Source: Leadbetterella lacunae (GTDB lineage Bacteria > Bacteroidota > Bacteroidia > Cytophagales > Spirosomataceae). From it: a stretch of 64,000 bases of DNA. The notes below the pieces were generated by a model. The model made no database searches and was not told the DNA's origin. It worked only from the letters and a program-made list of their open reading frames with translations. The stretch lies in the NCBI RefSeq assembly GCF_042649125.1, contig NZ_JBHRYQ010000001.1, positions 806,001 to 870,000 on the forward strand. Reading direction: 5' to 3'. Positions 25,914 to 35,270 of the stretch are shown piece after piece (the first letter of the stretch is position 1; each line of letters opens with the position of its first letter). The translations under genes were made by a program, and so were the position numbers.

Positions 25914-28559
25914 ATGAAAAAAAATATTTACCTTTTAGTAGCAATTTTATCTTGCTACGGAGCTATTGCACAGCAAAGATATAATTTTAAACCTGAACAT
26001 ATTAAAGGACAAGACGTAGTTTGTCCGGCGAGTTTTGTTGACAGGCCTTCATTTGTAGACACGCACCCCGAGTTAAAGCAGAAAATGCAAAACAAATACG
26101 CTAAAGTTTCTGCCAATCAAGGAGCCACATTTATTGTTAAATATGTGGGTTTTCCGGACGACGCTAAAGCTGCTTTCCAAAGAGCAGTAGACATTTGGGC
26201 GGCTGCATTAAACTCAACTGTCCCAATCAGAGTAACCGCATATTGGCAAGATCTTGGAGCTAACGTATTGGGAGCCGCCAACACCAATGATTATTACCGT
26301 AATTTTATTGGAGCTAAAGAAGTTAACACGTTTTATCCGCTTGCTTTGGCAGAAAAACTAGCTGGAAAAGATTTGAATTCCATAAATGAAGATGATATAT
26401 TCTGTAGGTTTAACTCTAAAATTCCTTGGTATTACGGAACAAGCGAAAATATCCCATTCGGGACATTCGACTTTACGTCAATAGTTCTTCACGAACTTGG
26501 TCACGGATTGGGTTTTGTGGGTTCAATGCGAGTTTCGGGTACTCAAGGATTTTATGGGTTTGGAACTACTCTTCATACTATTTATGATAAATACCTTGAA
26601 ACAGGTACTACTGGAAAAGCATTGATTGATACTTCTACTTATAAAAACCCTTCAAACTTGCTTAAAAGTGCCTTGACGAGTGAGGACATATTTTTTGTAT
26701 CTCCTAGAACGGCTACCACAGATAAATCTAAGAAAGTAGTTATATATGCACCAAACCCGTGGGAAGATGGTTCGAGTATATCACATTTAGATGATGCAAC
26801 TTATGGAACCGGAGGCATAAACTCTTTGATGACACCAACAGCTTCTTTAAGAGAAAAAAATCTAGAACCAGGCCCAATTGCACTAAATATGTTTTATGAC
26901 ATGGGGTGGAAAGGTACCTCTATTGCACACACTCCAATCAAAGATTTTAAAGCTGTTAGTTCAGTTACCATTGAAGCTAAAGTTATCACTGACACAACAT
27001 TTAACTCAGATAAAATCAAATTGGTATATGTATTAAATGGATTGAGTGCAGCTAAAGCAGTAGAAGTAAAAATGACGCCTAAAACTGCTGGTTCAAATAT
27101 TTATGTGGCAAATATTACAATTCCGGCGGGTACAGGTTTGGTTCAATACTATATTACAGCTGATGACAATTATGGATTTACTGTTACTAGTCCAGCAAAT
27201 GGTGGATTAACTACAGGTAAGCTTTTTTGGGAATTTGAAATTGGTAAAACCGATGTATTTGGTCCAGTAATTGAACATTATCAACCGGAAATATTACCTT
27301 CTACTTCGCCTGTTTCATTGTTAGCCAATGTGGTGGATGATTACCAAGAGGGTATTGATACCGTTTATGTAAACTATTTTGTAAATGGAGTGCAAAAAGC
27401 ACCAATAGGTCTTAAGAAATATAATATTTTAACAGATAATATTTTATTCACCCAAGGTTCCGCTGACGAAAGAGCATATTTGGGAGAGAATATCATAAAA
27501 GACCTTAAAAGTGGTGATTTAGTAAAATATCAAATAATTGCAACAGACAAAAGCGGAAACAAAACTACTATACCTACGATATACGCTGGACTTAATCAAA
27601 ATGACAAACCAGTTGATACATTTTATGAATTTACGGTTACTGACATTGTTGCTACACCAGTAAATGATTATTCCACTGATTTTGAGAATGCAAGTGCAGA
27701 TTTCGCCACCATAGGTTTTTCGGTAAACCAACCAGCAAACTTCAGCTCTAAAGGTTTACATACTTCACATCCATATACAAACGGACTGGGTCTTTTAGAT
27801 CCTGTAAGTGGTAATCCTTATTTGTCTTTTGATAAAAGTGAAATAGCGATGCTAAAAATTCCAATTGTACTAAAATCTACCGGAGCTACAATTACCTATG
27901 ATGAAGTTGTTTTGGTAGAACCGGGCGATGCGGGGTCAACTTATGGAAGTACAAGTTTTTATGATTATGTAGTCGTAGAGGGCTCTTTTGATGGTTCGTT
28001 TTGGTTTCCTCTTCAAGACGGATATGACTCTCGTATAGATGCTTCATTCCAAAAAACGTACGAAGGTAGTTTCTCATCAGGAACCGCACCAAACTCTACT
28101 GCTGTAGGAACACAATCTATGGTAAAGAAAAGAACATTAAATATATACGGTGGTGATGAATTGACAACCGCAGATGCTGGCCAAACTATGCTTTTGCGTT
28201 TTAGATTACATTCTGACCAATGGACAGCCGGATGGGGATGGTCTATAGATAATTTATATGTTCAAAAAGCTGCACCTGTTATTACAGCAAACGAACCTGT
28301 AAACATCAGAGGTCTTCAGATATACCCCAACCCAAGTTCTAATTATTTGGATGTTAATTTTGAGGTAAGCAAACCGCAAACCATTAAAATGGAAATATTT
28401 AGCCTGACGGGTACTACAATGTATTCAGAAAATATTCCAGTGGTAGAAACTACTTTACAACACAGAATTAATTTAGGAAACTTTACTACAGGTACTTATT
28501 TCATTAAAATAAAAGAAAGTTCGGGTGAAGTAGTAAAAAGATTCGTAGTAAATAATTAA
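25914..28559 (+). CDS. Secreted zinc metalloprotease-like protein with T9SS sorting domain
   Basis: An 881-residue protein with a signal peptide (MKKNIYLLVAILSCYGAIAQ). The N-terminal half is a metzincin-like catalytic domain with the zinc site HELGHGLGF at residues 193-201 and a likely Met-turn in NSLMTPTASL. Beta-sandwich and Ig-like domains follow, including KIKLVYVLNGL and a late jelly-roll region with WGWSIDNLYV. The end is a type A T9SS signal (LQIYPNPSSNYLDVNFEV ... GTYFIKIKESSGEVVKRFVVNN). It probably acts outside the cell on proteins. The haem-binding gene begins 41 bp downstream and may be co-transcribed. Confidence 0.88.
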   Translation: MKKNIYLLVAILSCYGAIAQQRYNFKPEHIKGQDVVCPASFVDRPSFVDTHPELKQKMQNKYAKVSANQGATFIVKYVGFPDDAKAAFQRAVDIWAAALNSTVPIRVTAYWQDLGANVLGAANTNDYYRNFIGAKEVNTFYPLALAEKLAGKDLNSINEDDIFCRFNSKIPWYYGTSENIPFGTFDFTSIVLHELGHGLGFVGSMRVSGTQGFYGFGTTLHTIYDKYLETGTTGKALIDTSTYKNPSNLLKSALTSEDIFFVSPRTATTDKSKKVVIYAPNPWEDGSSISHLDDATYGTGGINSLMTPTASLREKNLEPGPIALNMFYDMGWKGTSIAHTPIKDFKAVSSVTIEAKVITDTTFNSDKIKLVYVLNGLSAAKAVEVKMTPKTAGSNIYVANITIPAGTGLVQYYITADDNYGFTVTSPANGGLTTGKLFWEFEIGKTDVFGPVIEHYQPEILPSTSPVSLLANVVDDYQEGIDTVYVNYFVNGVQKAPIGLKKYNILTDNILFTQGSADERAYLGENIIKDLKSGDLVKYQIIATDKSGNKTTIPTIYAGLNQNDKPVDTFYEFTVTDIVATPVNDYSTDFENASADFATIGFSVNQPANFSSKGLHTSHPYTNGLGLLDPVSGNPYLSFDKSEIAMLKIPIVLKSTGATITYDEVVLVEPGDAGSTYGSTSFYDYVVVEGSFDGSFWFPLQDGYDSRIDASFQKTYEGSFSSGTAPNSTAVGTQSMVKKRTLNIYGGDELTTADAGQTMLLRFRLHSDQWTAGWGWSIDNLYVQKAAPVITANEPVNIRGLQIYPNPSSNYLDVNFEVSKPQTIKMEIFSLTGTTMYSENIPVVETTLQHRINLGNFTTGTYFIKIKESSGEVVKRFVVNN

Positions 28560-28600
28560 TACTTGGAAAATAATTTTACATTGCATAAAAAGATAAACCA

Positions 28601-29104
28601 ATGGTAAAAAAAATAATTATAGGGGTATTGATTGCTCTAATTGCGTTTCAGTTTTACAGACCTGAAAAAAACATTTCTGATGATAATACGTATGCATTTA
28701 CGAACAAGTACCCAATGTCAAGCGAGGTAAAAGACATATTTGTGGTAGCCTGTAACGACTGCCACTCAAATAAAACAGAGTACCCCTGGTATGCCAATGT
28801 GCAGCCTGTGGCGTCTTTTCTTAATCATCATGTAGAAGAAGGAAAGCAGCATTTTAATATTTCTACGTTGTTAAAACTTCCTATCGCGGTTCAAAACCAT
28901 AAGTTGGAGGAAACGATAGAAATGGTGAAAGAAAAAGAAATGCCTTTAGAGTCATATACTTACTTAGGACTGCACAAAGGAGCTAACCTTACAGATGCAC
29001 AAAGAGAATTGATTATTGTCTGGGCACAGGCTCAAATGGACTCTTTGAAAGCGAATTATCCTGCGGATAGTTTGGTCATGAAAAAGAGAAAACCTAAAGC
29101 TTAA
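28601..29104 (+). CDS. Haem-binding domain protein (c-type, single CxxCH)
   Basis: A 167-residue protein with an uncleaved or cleaved N-terminal membrane helix (KIIIGVLIALIAFQFY) and one c-type haem site (CNDCH) followed by SNKTEYPWYANVQPV, the signature of the Bacteroidota Haem_bd family. A distal Met (EKEMPLESYTYLGLH) could be the second axial ligand. It faces the periplasm. The redox partner is not shown by the context. Confidence 0.88.
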   Translation: MVKKIIIGVLIALIAFQFYRPEKNISDDNTYAFTNKYPMSSEVKDIFVVACNDCHSNKTEYPWYANVQPVASFLNHHVEEGKQHFNISTLLKLPIAVQNHKLEETIEMVKEKEMPLESYTYLGLHKGANLTDAQRELIIVWAQAQMDSLKANYPADSLVMKKRKPKA

Positions 29105-29120
29105 TATTGATTAAGAGAAT

Positions 29121-29151
29121 AAAAAAAAAGAGACTTCGGTCTCTTTTTTTT
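29121..29151. terminator. Bidirectional UUCG-loop terminator
   Basis: An A-run, AGAGAC, a TTCG tetraloop, GTCTCT and a T-run form a compact, very stable hairpin between convergent genes. It is symmetric enough to act on both strands. Confidence 0.92.
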
Positions 29152-29183
29152 GGTTTAAAACCAAATTGAATTAGTTTCAAGTA

Positions 29184-30437
29184 TTATAGATTTTTAAGGC
29201 TTTTATATTTCAAAAAATCGAAAAAAGGATGCTTGGCTTCACCAATAAGTTGAGAAGAGTAGATACTTGAATGTCCTGAAAAGATATATCCCACCACACA
29301 AGCAATACCGTAATAAAGCCCACCTGCTGCACCAAAAAGTTCAATAGCCATAAATGTACAGGCAAGCGGAGTGTTGGTAGCTCCAGAAAAAACTGCTACA
29401 AAGCCCATACCTGCTAAAAGCGACACAGGAAGTGGCATAAACACTGCTAATGCACTGCCTAAGGTTGCTCCAATAAAAAACAAAGGTGTTACCTCACCAC
29501 CCTTAAAACCGGCACTAAGCGTGAACGCCGTAAAAAGAAGTTTTAAAACAAAAACCTGAGGAGTTTCAATATTTTTGAAAGAGGCTTCTATAAAAGGAAC
29601 ACCCAAACCTTGAAATTTATCTAAATCAAAAAGTAAAAAAAAGAATAACAATACAAAGCCTCCAACTAAAGGGCGAAAAGGTGGATAATTGATGTATTTC
29701 TTAAATGTATTAGCAAAAATATACGTGGCTTTTGAAAACGATAATGCCGTAATTCCAAAAATAATACCTGCCAAAATCACCCATGGGAAATATTTTAAAT
29801 CGAAATAAGGAACTTCAGATACTAAATATTGGGTATGATGAATTCCCCAAGCGTCACAAACGAAGTTTGAGAAATATGCGGCAAAAAATGAAACCATGAT
29901 TCCTTTATAGGAAATTTTACCAATTAAGGCTACTTCTAAAGCAAATAATGCACCTGCTAAAGGGGTGCCAAAAACAGAGGCAAAACCACCGCTAATAGCA
30001 GCCAATAAAATAAGTTTACGGTCAAAAGAGTCTATTTTAAACATACGGCTAAGTTGATCCGAAAGCGAAGCACTCATTTGAATTGCGGTTCCCTCACGCC
30101 CTGCCGAACCACCCACTATGTGCGTCATTAAGGTGGTTATTAAAACCATCGGAGCCATTTTAATAGAAATTATTTCTTTAGGCTTATGATATTCATCTAT
30201 AATGAGGTTATTACCTGCGGCTACGTTAGTACCCAAAAAATGGTACCAAAGTCCAATCAATAATCCTGACAGTGGTAAAAAATAAAGTACATAAGGATTA
30301 TTTAATCTATAGTTTGTGCACCATTCTAAACTAAATAAAAATAAAGCAGACCCACTACCTGCTAAAACGCCAATTACAGAAGTAATCAGTATCCATTTGA
30401 ACAAGAAAGTAAGGTTTTTTATATATAAATCAAGCAT
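29184..30437 (-). CDS. CLC-type anion transporter, fluoride-selective (CLC-F) subclass
   Basis: A 417-residue CLC transporter without CBS domains. The gating-glutamate motif is GREGT (113-117) and the pore segment reads GNNLI (75-79) where chloride CLCs have GSGIP. A later signature is GFKGGEVTPLFFIGATLG. These replacements are those I recall for CLC-F F-/H+ antiporters, which export toxic fluoride. The call is firm for CLC and fairly firm for CLC-F. No fluoride (crcB) riboswitch pattern is visible upstream, so regulation differs from many bacterial homologues. Confidence 0.87.
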   Translation of the reverse strand: MLDLYIKNLTFLFKWILITSVIGVLAGSGSALFLFSLEWCTNYRLNNPYVLYFLPLSGLLIGLWYHFLGTNVAAGNNLIIDEYHKPKEIISIKMAPMVLITTLMTHIVGGSAGREGTAIQMSASLSDQLSRMFKIDSFDRKLILLAAISGGFASVFGTPLAGALFALEVALIGKISYKGIMVSFFAAYFSNFVCDAWGIHHTQYLVSEVPYFDLKYFPWVILAGIIFGITALSFSKATYIFANTFKKYINYPPFRPLVGGFVLLFFFLLFDLDKFQGLGVPFIEASFKNIETPQVFVLKLLFTAFTLSAGFKGGEVTPLFFIGATLGSALAVFMPLPVSLLAGMGFVAVFSGATNTPLACTFMAIELFGAAGGLYYGIACVVGYIFSGHSSIYSSQLIGEAKHPFFDFLKYKSLKNL

Positions 30438-30476
30438 TTAATAGCGTAAGTTAATTTTCAGAAAACTGATTTTTAA

Positions 30477-30484
30477 CAAAACTA
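30477..30484 (-). promoter_or_regulatory. -7 box (TAGTTTTG, minus strand) for the CLC gene
   Basis: It matches TAnnTTTG and gives a leader of about 35 nt to the ATG at 30437. Confidence 0.5.
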
Positions 30485-30564
30485 TAAAAATTAAGGCAGA
30501 TAATGGGTAGGACTATTTTTAGAAACTAAAAAATCGTAATTGAATTGAAATAAAAATTTTGACT

Positions 30565-31236
30565 TTAAAAATCCAAAACAGAATGAAATTCTAATAAATT
30601 AGGGATTTTATAAGGTGTAATGTCGTAGGCTGAAGAGCTAAAAAAATGAGGCTCAGGCACAGCTATAACTTTTGCTCCAGAAGCTACTGCACCTTTTACG
30701 CCATTTAAAGAGTCTTCAAAAATAATACAGTTACGGATTGGAACCTCCAGATATTTGGCAACGCTTAAATATACGTCAGGGTGAGGTTTGTTATTTTTTT
30801 CTAAAGTGGCCGAATGCACAAAATCAAAGTAAGGCCTGATTCCAAGTTTTTCTAAAACTATATCAATTAAAAACATGGGAGACGCAGACGCCAAACCAAT
30901 TTTTAAGTTTTGAGATTTAAAAAACTCCAAAGCTTCCAATACACCCAACATAGGCTCAGAATGCTCCGCCAATAACTTCTTGATTTCAACAAAAAGGTCG
31001 CTTTCAAGCTCAGAAGTAGATTTGCCTTTCCATGGTCTTCTTTCAAACCAATATTCCATTACGTTTTTGGTTGGCAAACCGGTTGTTAACAGACAATCTT
31101 CTTCTGTGAGGGTTACGCCGACAGCTTTAAAAACTATTTTTTCAGCAATATGCCATAGCGGTTCAGAGTTGACCAATAAGCCATCCATGTCAAAGATAAC
31201 GGCTTCTATATCTGACTTTTTTATCAATTCTATCAT
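30565..31236 (-). CDS. HAD-superfamily sugar phosphatase (HxpB-like)
   Basis: A 223-residue HAD phosphatase. Motif I is IFDMDGLLVNSEPLW, motif II is LASAS, the lysine is in NKPHPDVYL and motif III is IIFEDSLNGVKGAVASG. Length and sequence resemble E. coli hexitol phosphatase HxpB (YniC), which dephosphorylates hexitol- and 2-deoxyglucose-6-phosphates. Substrate assignment is tentative. It is the last gene of the bshA-ABC-HAD operon and overlaps the ABC gene by 4 bp (ATGA). Confidence 0.88.
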   Translation of the reverse strand: MIELIKKSDIEAVIFDMDGLLVNSEPLWHIAEKIVFKAVGVTLTEEDCLLTTGLPTKNVMEYWFERRPWKGKSTSELESDLFVEIKKLLAEHSEPMLGVLEALEFFKSQNLKIGLASASPMFLIDIVLEKLGIRPYFDFVHSATLEKNNKPHPDVYLSVAKYLEVPIRNCIIFEDSLNGVKGAVASGAKVIAVPEPHFFSSSAYDITPYKIPNLLEFHSVLDF

Positions 31237-33032
31237 GAATATTTTTCCTCTATTAGCTCTTCACTATTGCTTTGTAATTCGTATAATTCTCTATATGCTC
31301 CAGGCGACTGAATCAAAGTTTTGTGATCTCCAAATTCTACAATTCTACCTTCGTCTAACACGATGATTTTATCAGCCAAACGTGCATTAGAAACTCTGTG
31401 AGATATCAAAATGGTGGTTTTACCTTCCATTACGCTTCTTAGGTTATTCAAAATAGTGTTCTCTGTTGTGGTATCGACAGCCGAAAGACAGTCGTCAAGA
31501 ATCAATATTTTAGGGTTTTTAATAATCGCCCTAGCAAGCGATACCCTTTGCTTTTGCCCACCCGAAAGTGTTATTCCTCTTTCACCTAGTTTGGTTTCAA
31601 ATTTTTGGTCAAAACGCTCAATATTTTCAAGTAAATCGGCATTTCTTGCGGCTTCTTTTACTTCTAATTCCGTTACTTCATTATTGCCAAACTTAATGTT
31701 GTTTGAAATAGTATCAGAAAAAAGAAACACATCTTGTGGCACAAATGACATTTGATTTCTTAGATACGGAATTTCGAAACTCTTTATCTCGTGATTGTCT
31801 ATTTTTATAGTTCCAGAACCTGTGTTGTAAAGTCTCAAAATCAAATTCGCAATCGTACTTTTTCCTGAACCAGTTGTGCCAATAATAGCCAGTGATTCAC
31901 CCGGATTTACTTCAAAAGAAATATTTTTAAGGGCTTCGATGCCGGTATCAGGATATTTGAAAGAAACATTATCGAACACTATCTTCCCTTTTACTTCTGG
32001 CTTTAAATTTTCTTCGGAAACAATATCGGTTTTCGTAAACAAGAACTCATTGATTCTTTTCTGCGAGGCAGCCGCTCTTTGTATTTGACTTGAGGTCCAA
32101 CCCAATGCGGTTAGTGGCCATGTAAGCATAAAAACATACATGATAAACTCTGTAATGTTGCCCGGCGTAAGCCTTCCAGAGATAATCTCTTGGCCACCCA
32201 CATACACACAGATAACTGTGCTGAGACCTATCAAAAACATGATAGATGGAGAAAACAATGAGTCTACCTTGGTAAGGTCCATAGACTTGTCTTTATAAAC
32301 ATTACTTTCTTTAGCGAAATCCGCAATAAATTCTTCTTCTTTTGCAAATGACTTAATCACTCTTATTCCAGAGAAGGCTTCTTGAACGAAAGTAGAGAGG
32401 TTTGAAAGGCTCTTTTGAATTTGCTCTGAACGCTTATTTACGATACTACTTACTATAAAAATACTCAAGGATAAAATAGGCATAGGTATTAAAACATACC
32501 ATGTTAGCCTCGCATTAACCGAAAACATATAAGATAATACCAGAAATACCAAAATGACCATATTAATTAGATACATCAAAGATGGTCCCACGTACATTCT
32601 CACTTTGCTGACGTCTTCAGAGATTCTCGCCATCAGGTCGCCAGTAGAATTTTGCTTGTAAAAAGATAGGGGCAGGGTTTGATAATGAGCGTATATTTCG
32701 TTTTTAAGGTCGTATTCTATGTGCCTTGACATCACAATGAGCGTTTGTCTAACGGCAAACAAAAATATACCTTTCAAAATGGCCATTCCTAAGATAACCA
32801 ATCCAAAAAAGGTAATGCTGTATGTAAAAAGTGAATACGTACTGTTTTGCAATTCTGCTTGATCAAACAAAAGGTAAAGGTCCACATTGGCCTTTACCAT
32901 TTGAAGTGCATGCCTAACCACTTGGGCAGGAATGATACCAAAAAGATTTGAAATAAGGGTAAATAAAATACCCAGTAAAAGGTAATATTTGTACTTGAAA
33001 AAATATTTATTTAGATAAGCTAAGTGCTTCAT
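31233..33032 (-). CDS. ABC exporter, fused permease and ATPase
   Basis: A 599-residue MsbA/BmrA-type half-transporter. Six membrane helices (about 1-320) precede an ATPase domain with Walker A (IIGTTGSGKSTIANL), Q-loop (VPQDVFLF), signature (LSGGQKQRVSLARAI), Walker B (ILILDDCLSAVD) and the H-loop (ISHRVS). The Walker B catalytic Glu position reads Asp-Asp-Cys, so the usual Glu is absent; this could mark one half of a heterodimer or a slow ATPase. It overlaps bshA by 26 bp and the HAD gene by 4 bp. Substrate unknown. Confidence 0.92.
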   Translation of the reverse strand: MKHLAYLNKYFFKYKYYLLLGILFTLISNLFGIIPAQVVRHALQMVKANVDLYLLFDQAELQNSTYSLFTYSITFFGLVILGMAILKGIFLFAVRQTLIVMSRHIEYDLKNEIYAHYQTLPLSFYKQNSTGDLMARISEDVSKVRMYVGPSLMYLINMVILVFLVLSYMFSVNARLTWYVLIPMPILSLSIFIVSSIVNKRSEQIQKSLSNLSTFVQEAFSGIRVIKSFAKEEEFIADFAKESNVYKDKSMDLTKVDSLFSPSIMFLIGLSTVICVYVGGQEIISGRLTPGNITEFIMYVFMLTWPLTALGWTSSQIQRAAASQKRINEFLFTKTDIVSEENLKPEVKGKIVFDNVSFKYPDTGIEALKNISFEVNPGESLAIIGTTGSGKSTIANLILRLYNTGSGTIKIDNHEIKSFEIPYLRNQMSFVPQDVFLFSDTISNNIKFGNNEVTELEVKEAARNADLLENIERFDQKFETKLGERGITLSGGQKQRVSLARAIIKNPKILILDDCLSAVDTTTENTILNNLRSVMEGKTTILISHRVSNARLADKIIVLDEGRIVEFGDHKTLIQSPGAYRELYELQSNSEELIEEKYS

Positions 33033-34164
33033 TCACTTCCTGTGATTTTGAAATTACAGAAGCATAATATGCTTCATATTTAGGAACAATTAAATTTAAA
33101 TCAAATTCTTTAGCTCTTTTCAATGCATTCGCTTTGAAAGTTTTCAAGTTTTCTTCTTGTAATATAAATATAGCGTTTTTAACCATATCATCTACATCGC
33201 CTACATTACTTAAAAAACCAGTTTCGCCATGAATGTTTAATTCGGCCAGCCCTCCCGTATTACTCGAGATTACCGGCACCTCACATGCCATCGCTTCCAG
33301 GGCGGCTAGTCCAAAGCTTTCTTTTTCAGAAGGCATAAAGAATAAATCTGCAACAGAAAGAACTTCTTCAATTGCCTCTAATTTTCCGATAAAGCGAATA
33401 TCGTCACACAAGTTCAAGTTTCGGCAAAGCTCTTCCATGTTTTGACGCTCTTGGCCGTCACCTACTAATAGTAACTTACTCGGTATTTCTAATTTTATTT
33501 TTGCAAAGGCCCTTATGATATCGTCAATACGTTTAACTTTTCTAAAATTAGACGCATGCACCAATAATTTTTCTTCGTTTGGACATATGAAACGCTTAAA
33601 GTGCTCTTTCTCTTGCTTATAAAAACGTTTTAAATCCACAAAGTTGTATATAACTTCAATGTCGTTTTTAACGTCAAATGCATCGTAAGTTTCCTGACGT
33701 AAATCGCCAGAAACGGCAGTCACACCATCCGAAGCGTTTATACTAAACGTAACCACAGGCCTTAAAGATGGATCTTTTCCTACCACAGAAATATCGGTAC
33801 CGTGAAGCGTAGTCACTACAGGGATATCAAGTCCTTCAGATCTTAAGATTTGTTTGGCCAAAAATGCCGAAGTAGCATGAGGTATGGCATAATGTACATG
33901 CAAAATATCCAATTTGGCGTGCTTTACCACATCTACCATTTTACCAGCTAAAGCTGACTCATAGGGAGGATATTGAAATAGCGGATAAGAAGAGATATTT
34001 ACTTCGTGATAAAAGATATTTTCGTTAAAAAAATCTAATCGGATAGGTTGGGAATACGTGATAAAGTGAACTTCATGTCCTCTTTGAGCCAAGGCCTTAC
34101 CTAGTTCGGTTGCCACCACACCACTACCGCCAAAGGTCGGGTAGCACACTATTCCTATTTTCAT
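33007..34164 (-). CDS. bshA: N-acetyl-alpha-D-glucosaminyl L-malate synthase BshA
   Basis: A 385-residue GT4 glycosyltransferase that joins GlcNAc from UDP-GlcNAc to L-malate, the first step of bacillithiol synthesis. BshA signatures are MKIGIVCYPTFGGSGVVATE, HVHYAIPHATSA, TLHGTDISVVGKDPS and the donor site PSEKESFGLAALEAMACEVPV. ATG 34164 is preferred over an upstream TTG (34179) because it begins the beta-strand of the Rossmann fold. It heads a tightly overlapping operon with an ABC exporter and a HAD phosphatase. Bacillithiol is the expected low-molecular-weight thiol in this phylum. Confidence 0.96.
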   Translation of the reverse strand: MKIGIVCYPTFGGSGVVATELGKALAQRGHEVHFITYSQPIRLDFFNENIFYHEVNISSYPLFQYPPYESALAGKMVDVVKHAKLDILHVHYAIPHATSAFLAKQILRSEGLDIPVVTTLHGTDISVVGKDPSLRPVVTFSINASDGVTAVSGDLRQETYDAFDVKNDIEVIYNFVDLKRFYKQEKEHFKRFICPNEEKLLVHASNFRKVKRIDDIIRAFAKIKLEIPSKLLLVGDGQERQNMEELCRNLNLCDDIRFIGKLEAIEEVLSVADLFFMPSEKESFGLAALEAMACEVPVISSNTGGLAELNIHGETGFLSNVGDVDDMVKNAIFILQEENLKTFKANALKRAKEFDLNLIVPKYEAYYASVISKSQEVNEALSLSK

Positions 34165-34407
34165 ATTTCCTGATTTCAATATAATTTGCTTTTAGTCTAT
34201 GCTGTTAAACAGTAAAATGCATTAAAATAATTCCAATTGAAACTCTTACAACAATAATTTAATACCCACTGTTATTCTAATTACCAAAAAAGGATTGTTA
34301 ATCGTATTAGGTTTTGCAATAATCCTACCTAAAATGAGATTTATCAAACAAAATGTTGAATCCGAAAAGTAATATTGATAATTATTGATAATTTTGAATA
34401 ATAAACT

Positions 34408-35253
34408 GTGACGCACATTAAAGCATTTTTTGATTTTATTAGGTGGAAAAACCTGCTGATTATTGCTCTTACTCAATTTGTGGTAAGACTTTTTTTGGTA
34501 GGTTGTGATTCCTATTTGACCTGCCTTTTAGATTTCAGGTTTAATATATTGGTTCTTTCTACTTTGCTAATAGCTGCCGCCGGATACGTCATTAATGATT
34601 ATTTTGACGTAAAAATAGATTTGATAAATAAGCCTAATGAAGTTTATATAGGTAGATTCATCAAAAGAAGATATGCATTACTTTTGCATCAAACATTAAG
34701 TGTGATAGGCGTAATCCTTGCAGGAATATTGGGATACAAAACCTTTCTGATAGCAGTTTTCGCAGTAACTTTGTTGTGGTTTTATGCTTCTATATTTAAG
34801 AAAAAGCCTTTTTATGGAAACCTGATAGTGGCGGGTTTAACTGGATTATCACTGAGTGAAACAGCAATCTTATTTCCAGACCAATCTCAAGTAATTCATA
34901 TTTATTCTTTGTTCGCGTTTTTTATTAATTTAATTAGAGAAATAATTAAAGACATAGAAGACATAAAAGGTGACAAAATGTACGGTGCCACCACGCTGCC
35001 TATTGTTTGGGGTATTAGAAAAACCAAGAAGTTGTTATTTGCATTAATTGGTGCTTTTTGTGTTTTGGTTTGTGTGTTGAGCTATCCTTTGCACAACAAA
35101 ACACTTTGGTTCATATTTTCGCTATTAGGAGTAGTATTAATATATATCACAATTTTACTGGTTTCAGCAGACAGAAAAAGTCATTTCTCTAGGATAAGCA
35201 AGTGGTGTAAATGGTTGATGGTAATGGGAGTAGCAAGTATGATGGTACTCTGA
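34408..35253 (+). CDS. UbiA-family prenyltransferase (DGGGP synthase-like)
   Basis: A 281-residue integral membrane prenyltransferase with about eight or nine helices. The two Asp-rich metal/diphosphate motifs are NDYFDVKID and DIEDIKGD. It starts with GTG at 34408. The subfamily annotated geranylgeranylglycerol-phosphate geranylgeranyltransferase is common in Bacteroidota and fits this sequence, which would add a second prenyl ether chain after GGGP synthase (encoded 11 kb away). A quinone or haem O role cannot be excluded. It is 17 bp before purN. Confidence 0.82.
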   Translation: MTHIKAFFDFIRWKNLLIIALTQFVVRLFLVGCDSYLTCLLDFRFNILVLSTLLIAAAGYVINDYFDVKIDLINKPNEVYIGRFIKRRYALLLHQTLSVIGVILAGILGYKTFLIAVFAVTLLWFYASIFKKKPFYGNLIVAGLTGLSLSETAILFPDQSQVIHIYSLFAFFINLIREIIKDIEDIKGDKMYGATTLPIVWGIRKTKKLLFALIGAFCVLVCVLSYPLHNKTLWFIFSLLGVVLIYITILLVSADRKSHFSRISKWCKWLMVMGVASMMVL

Positions 35254-35270
35254 TAATAATAAATTTTTAG

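Noticed and set aside
30438..30564. Fluoride riboswitch before the CLC-F gene
   Set aside because: The conserved G-rich crcB motif is not present on the minus strand of this interval.
34246..34476. 76-codon minus-strand frame before the UbiA gene
   Set aside because: It overlaps the 5' end of the UbiA gene, has an AT-rich random composition (Asn/Ile/Lys-rich) and no motif or promoter.
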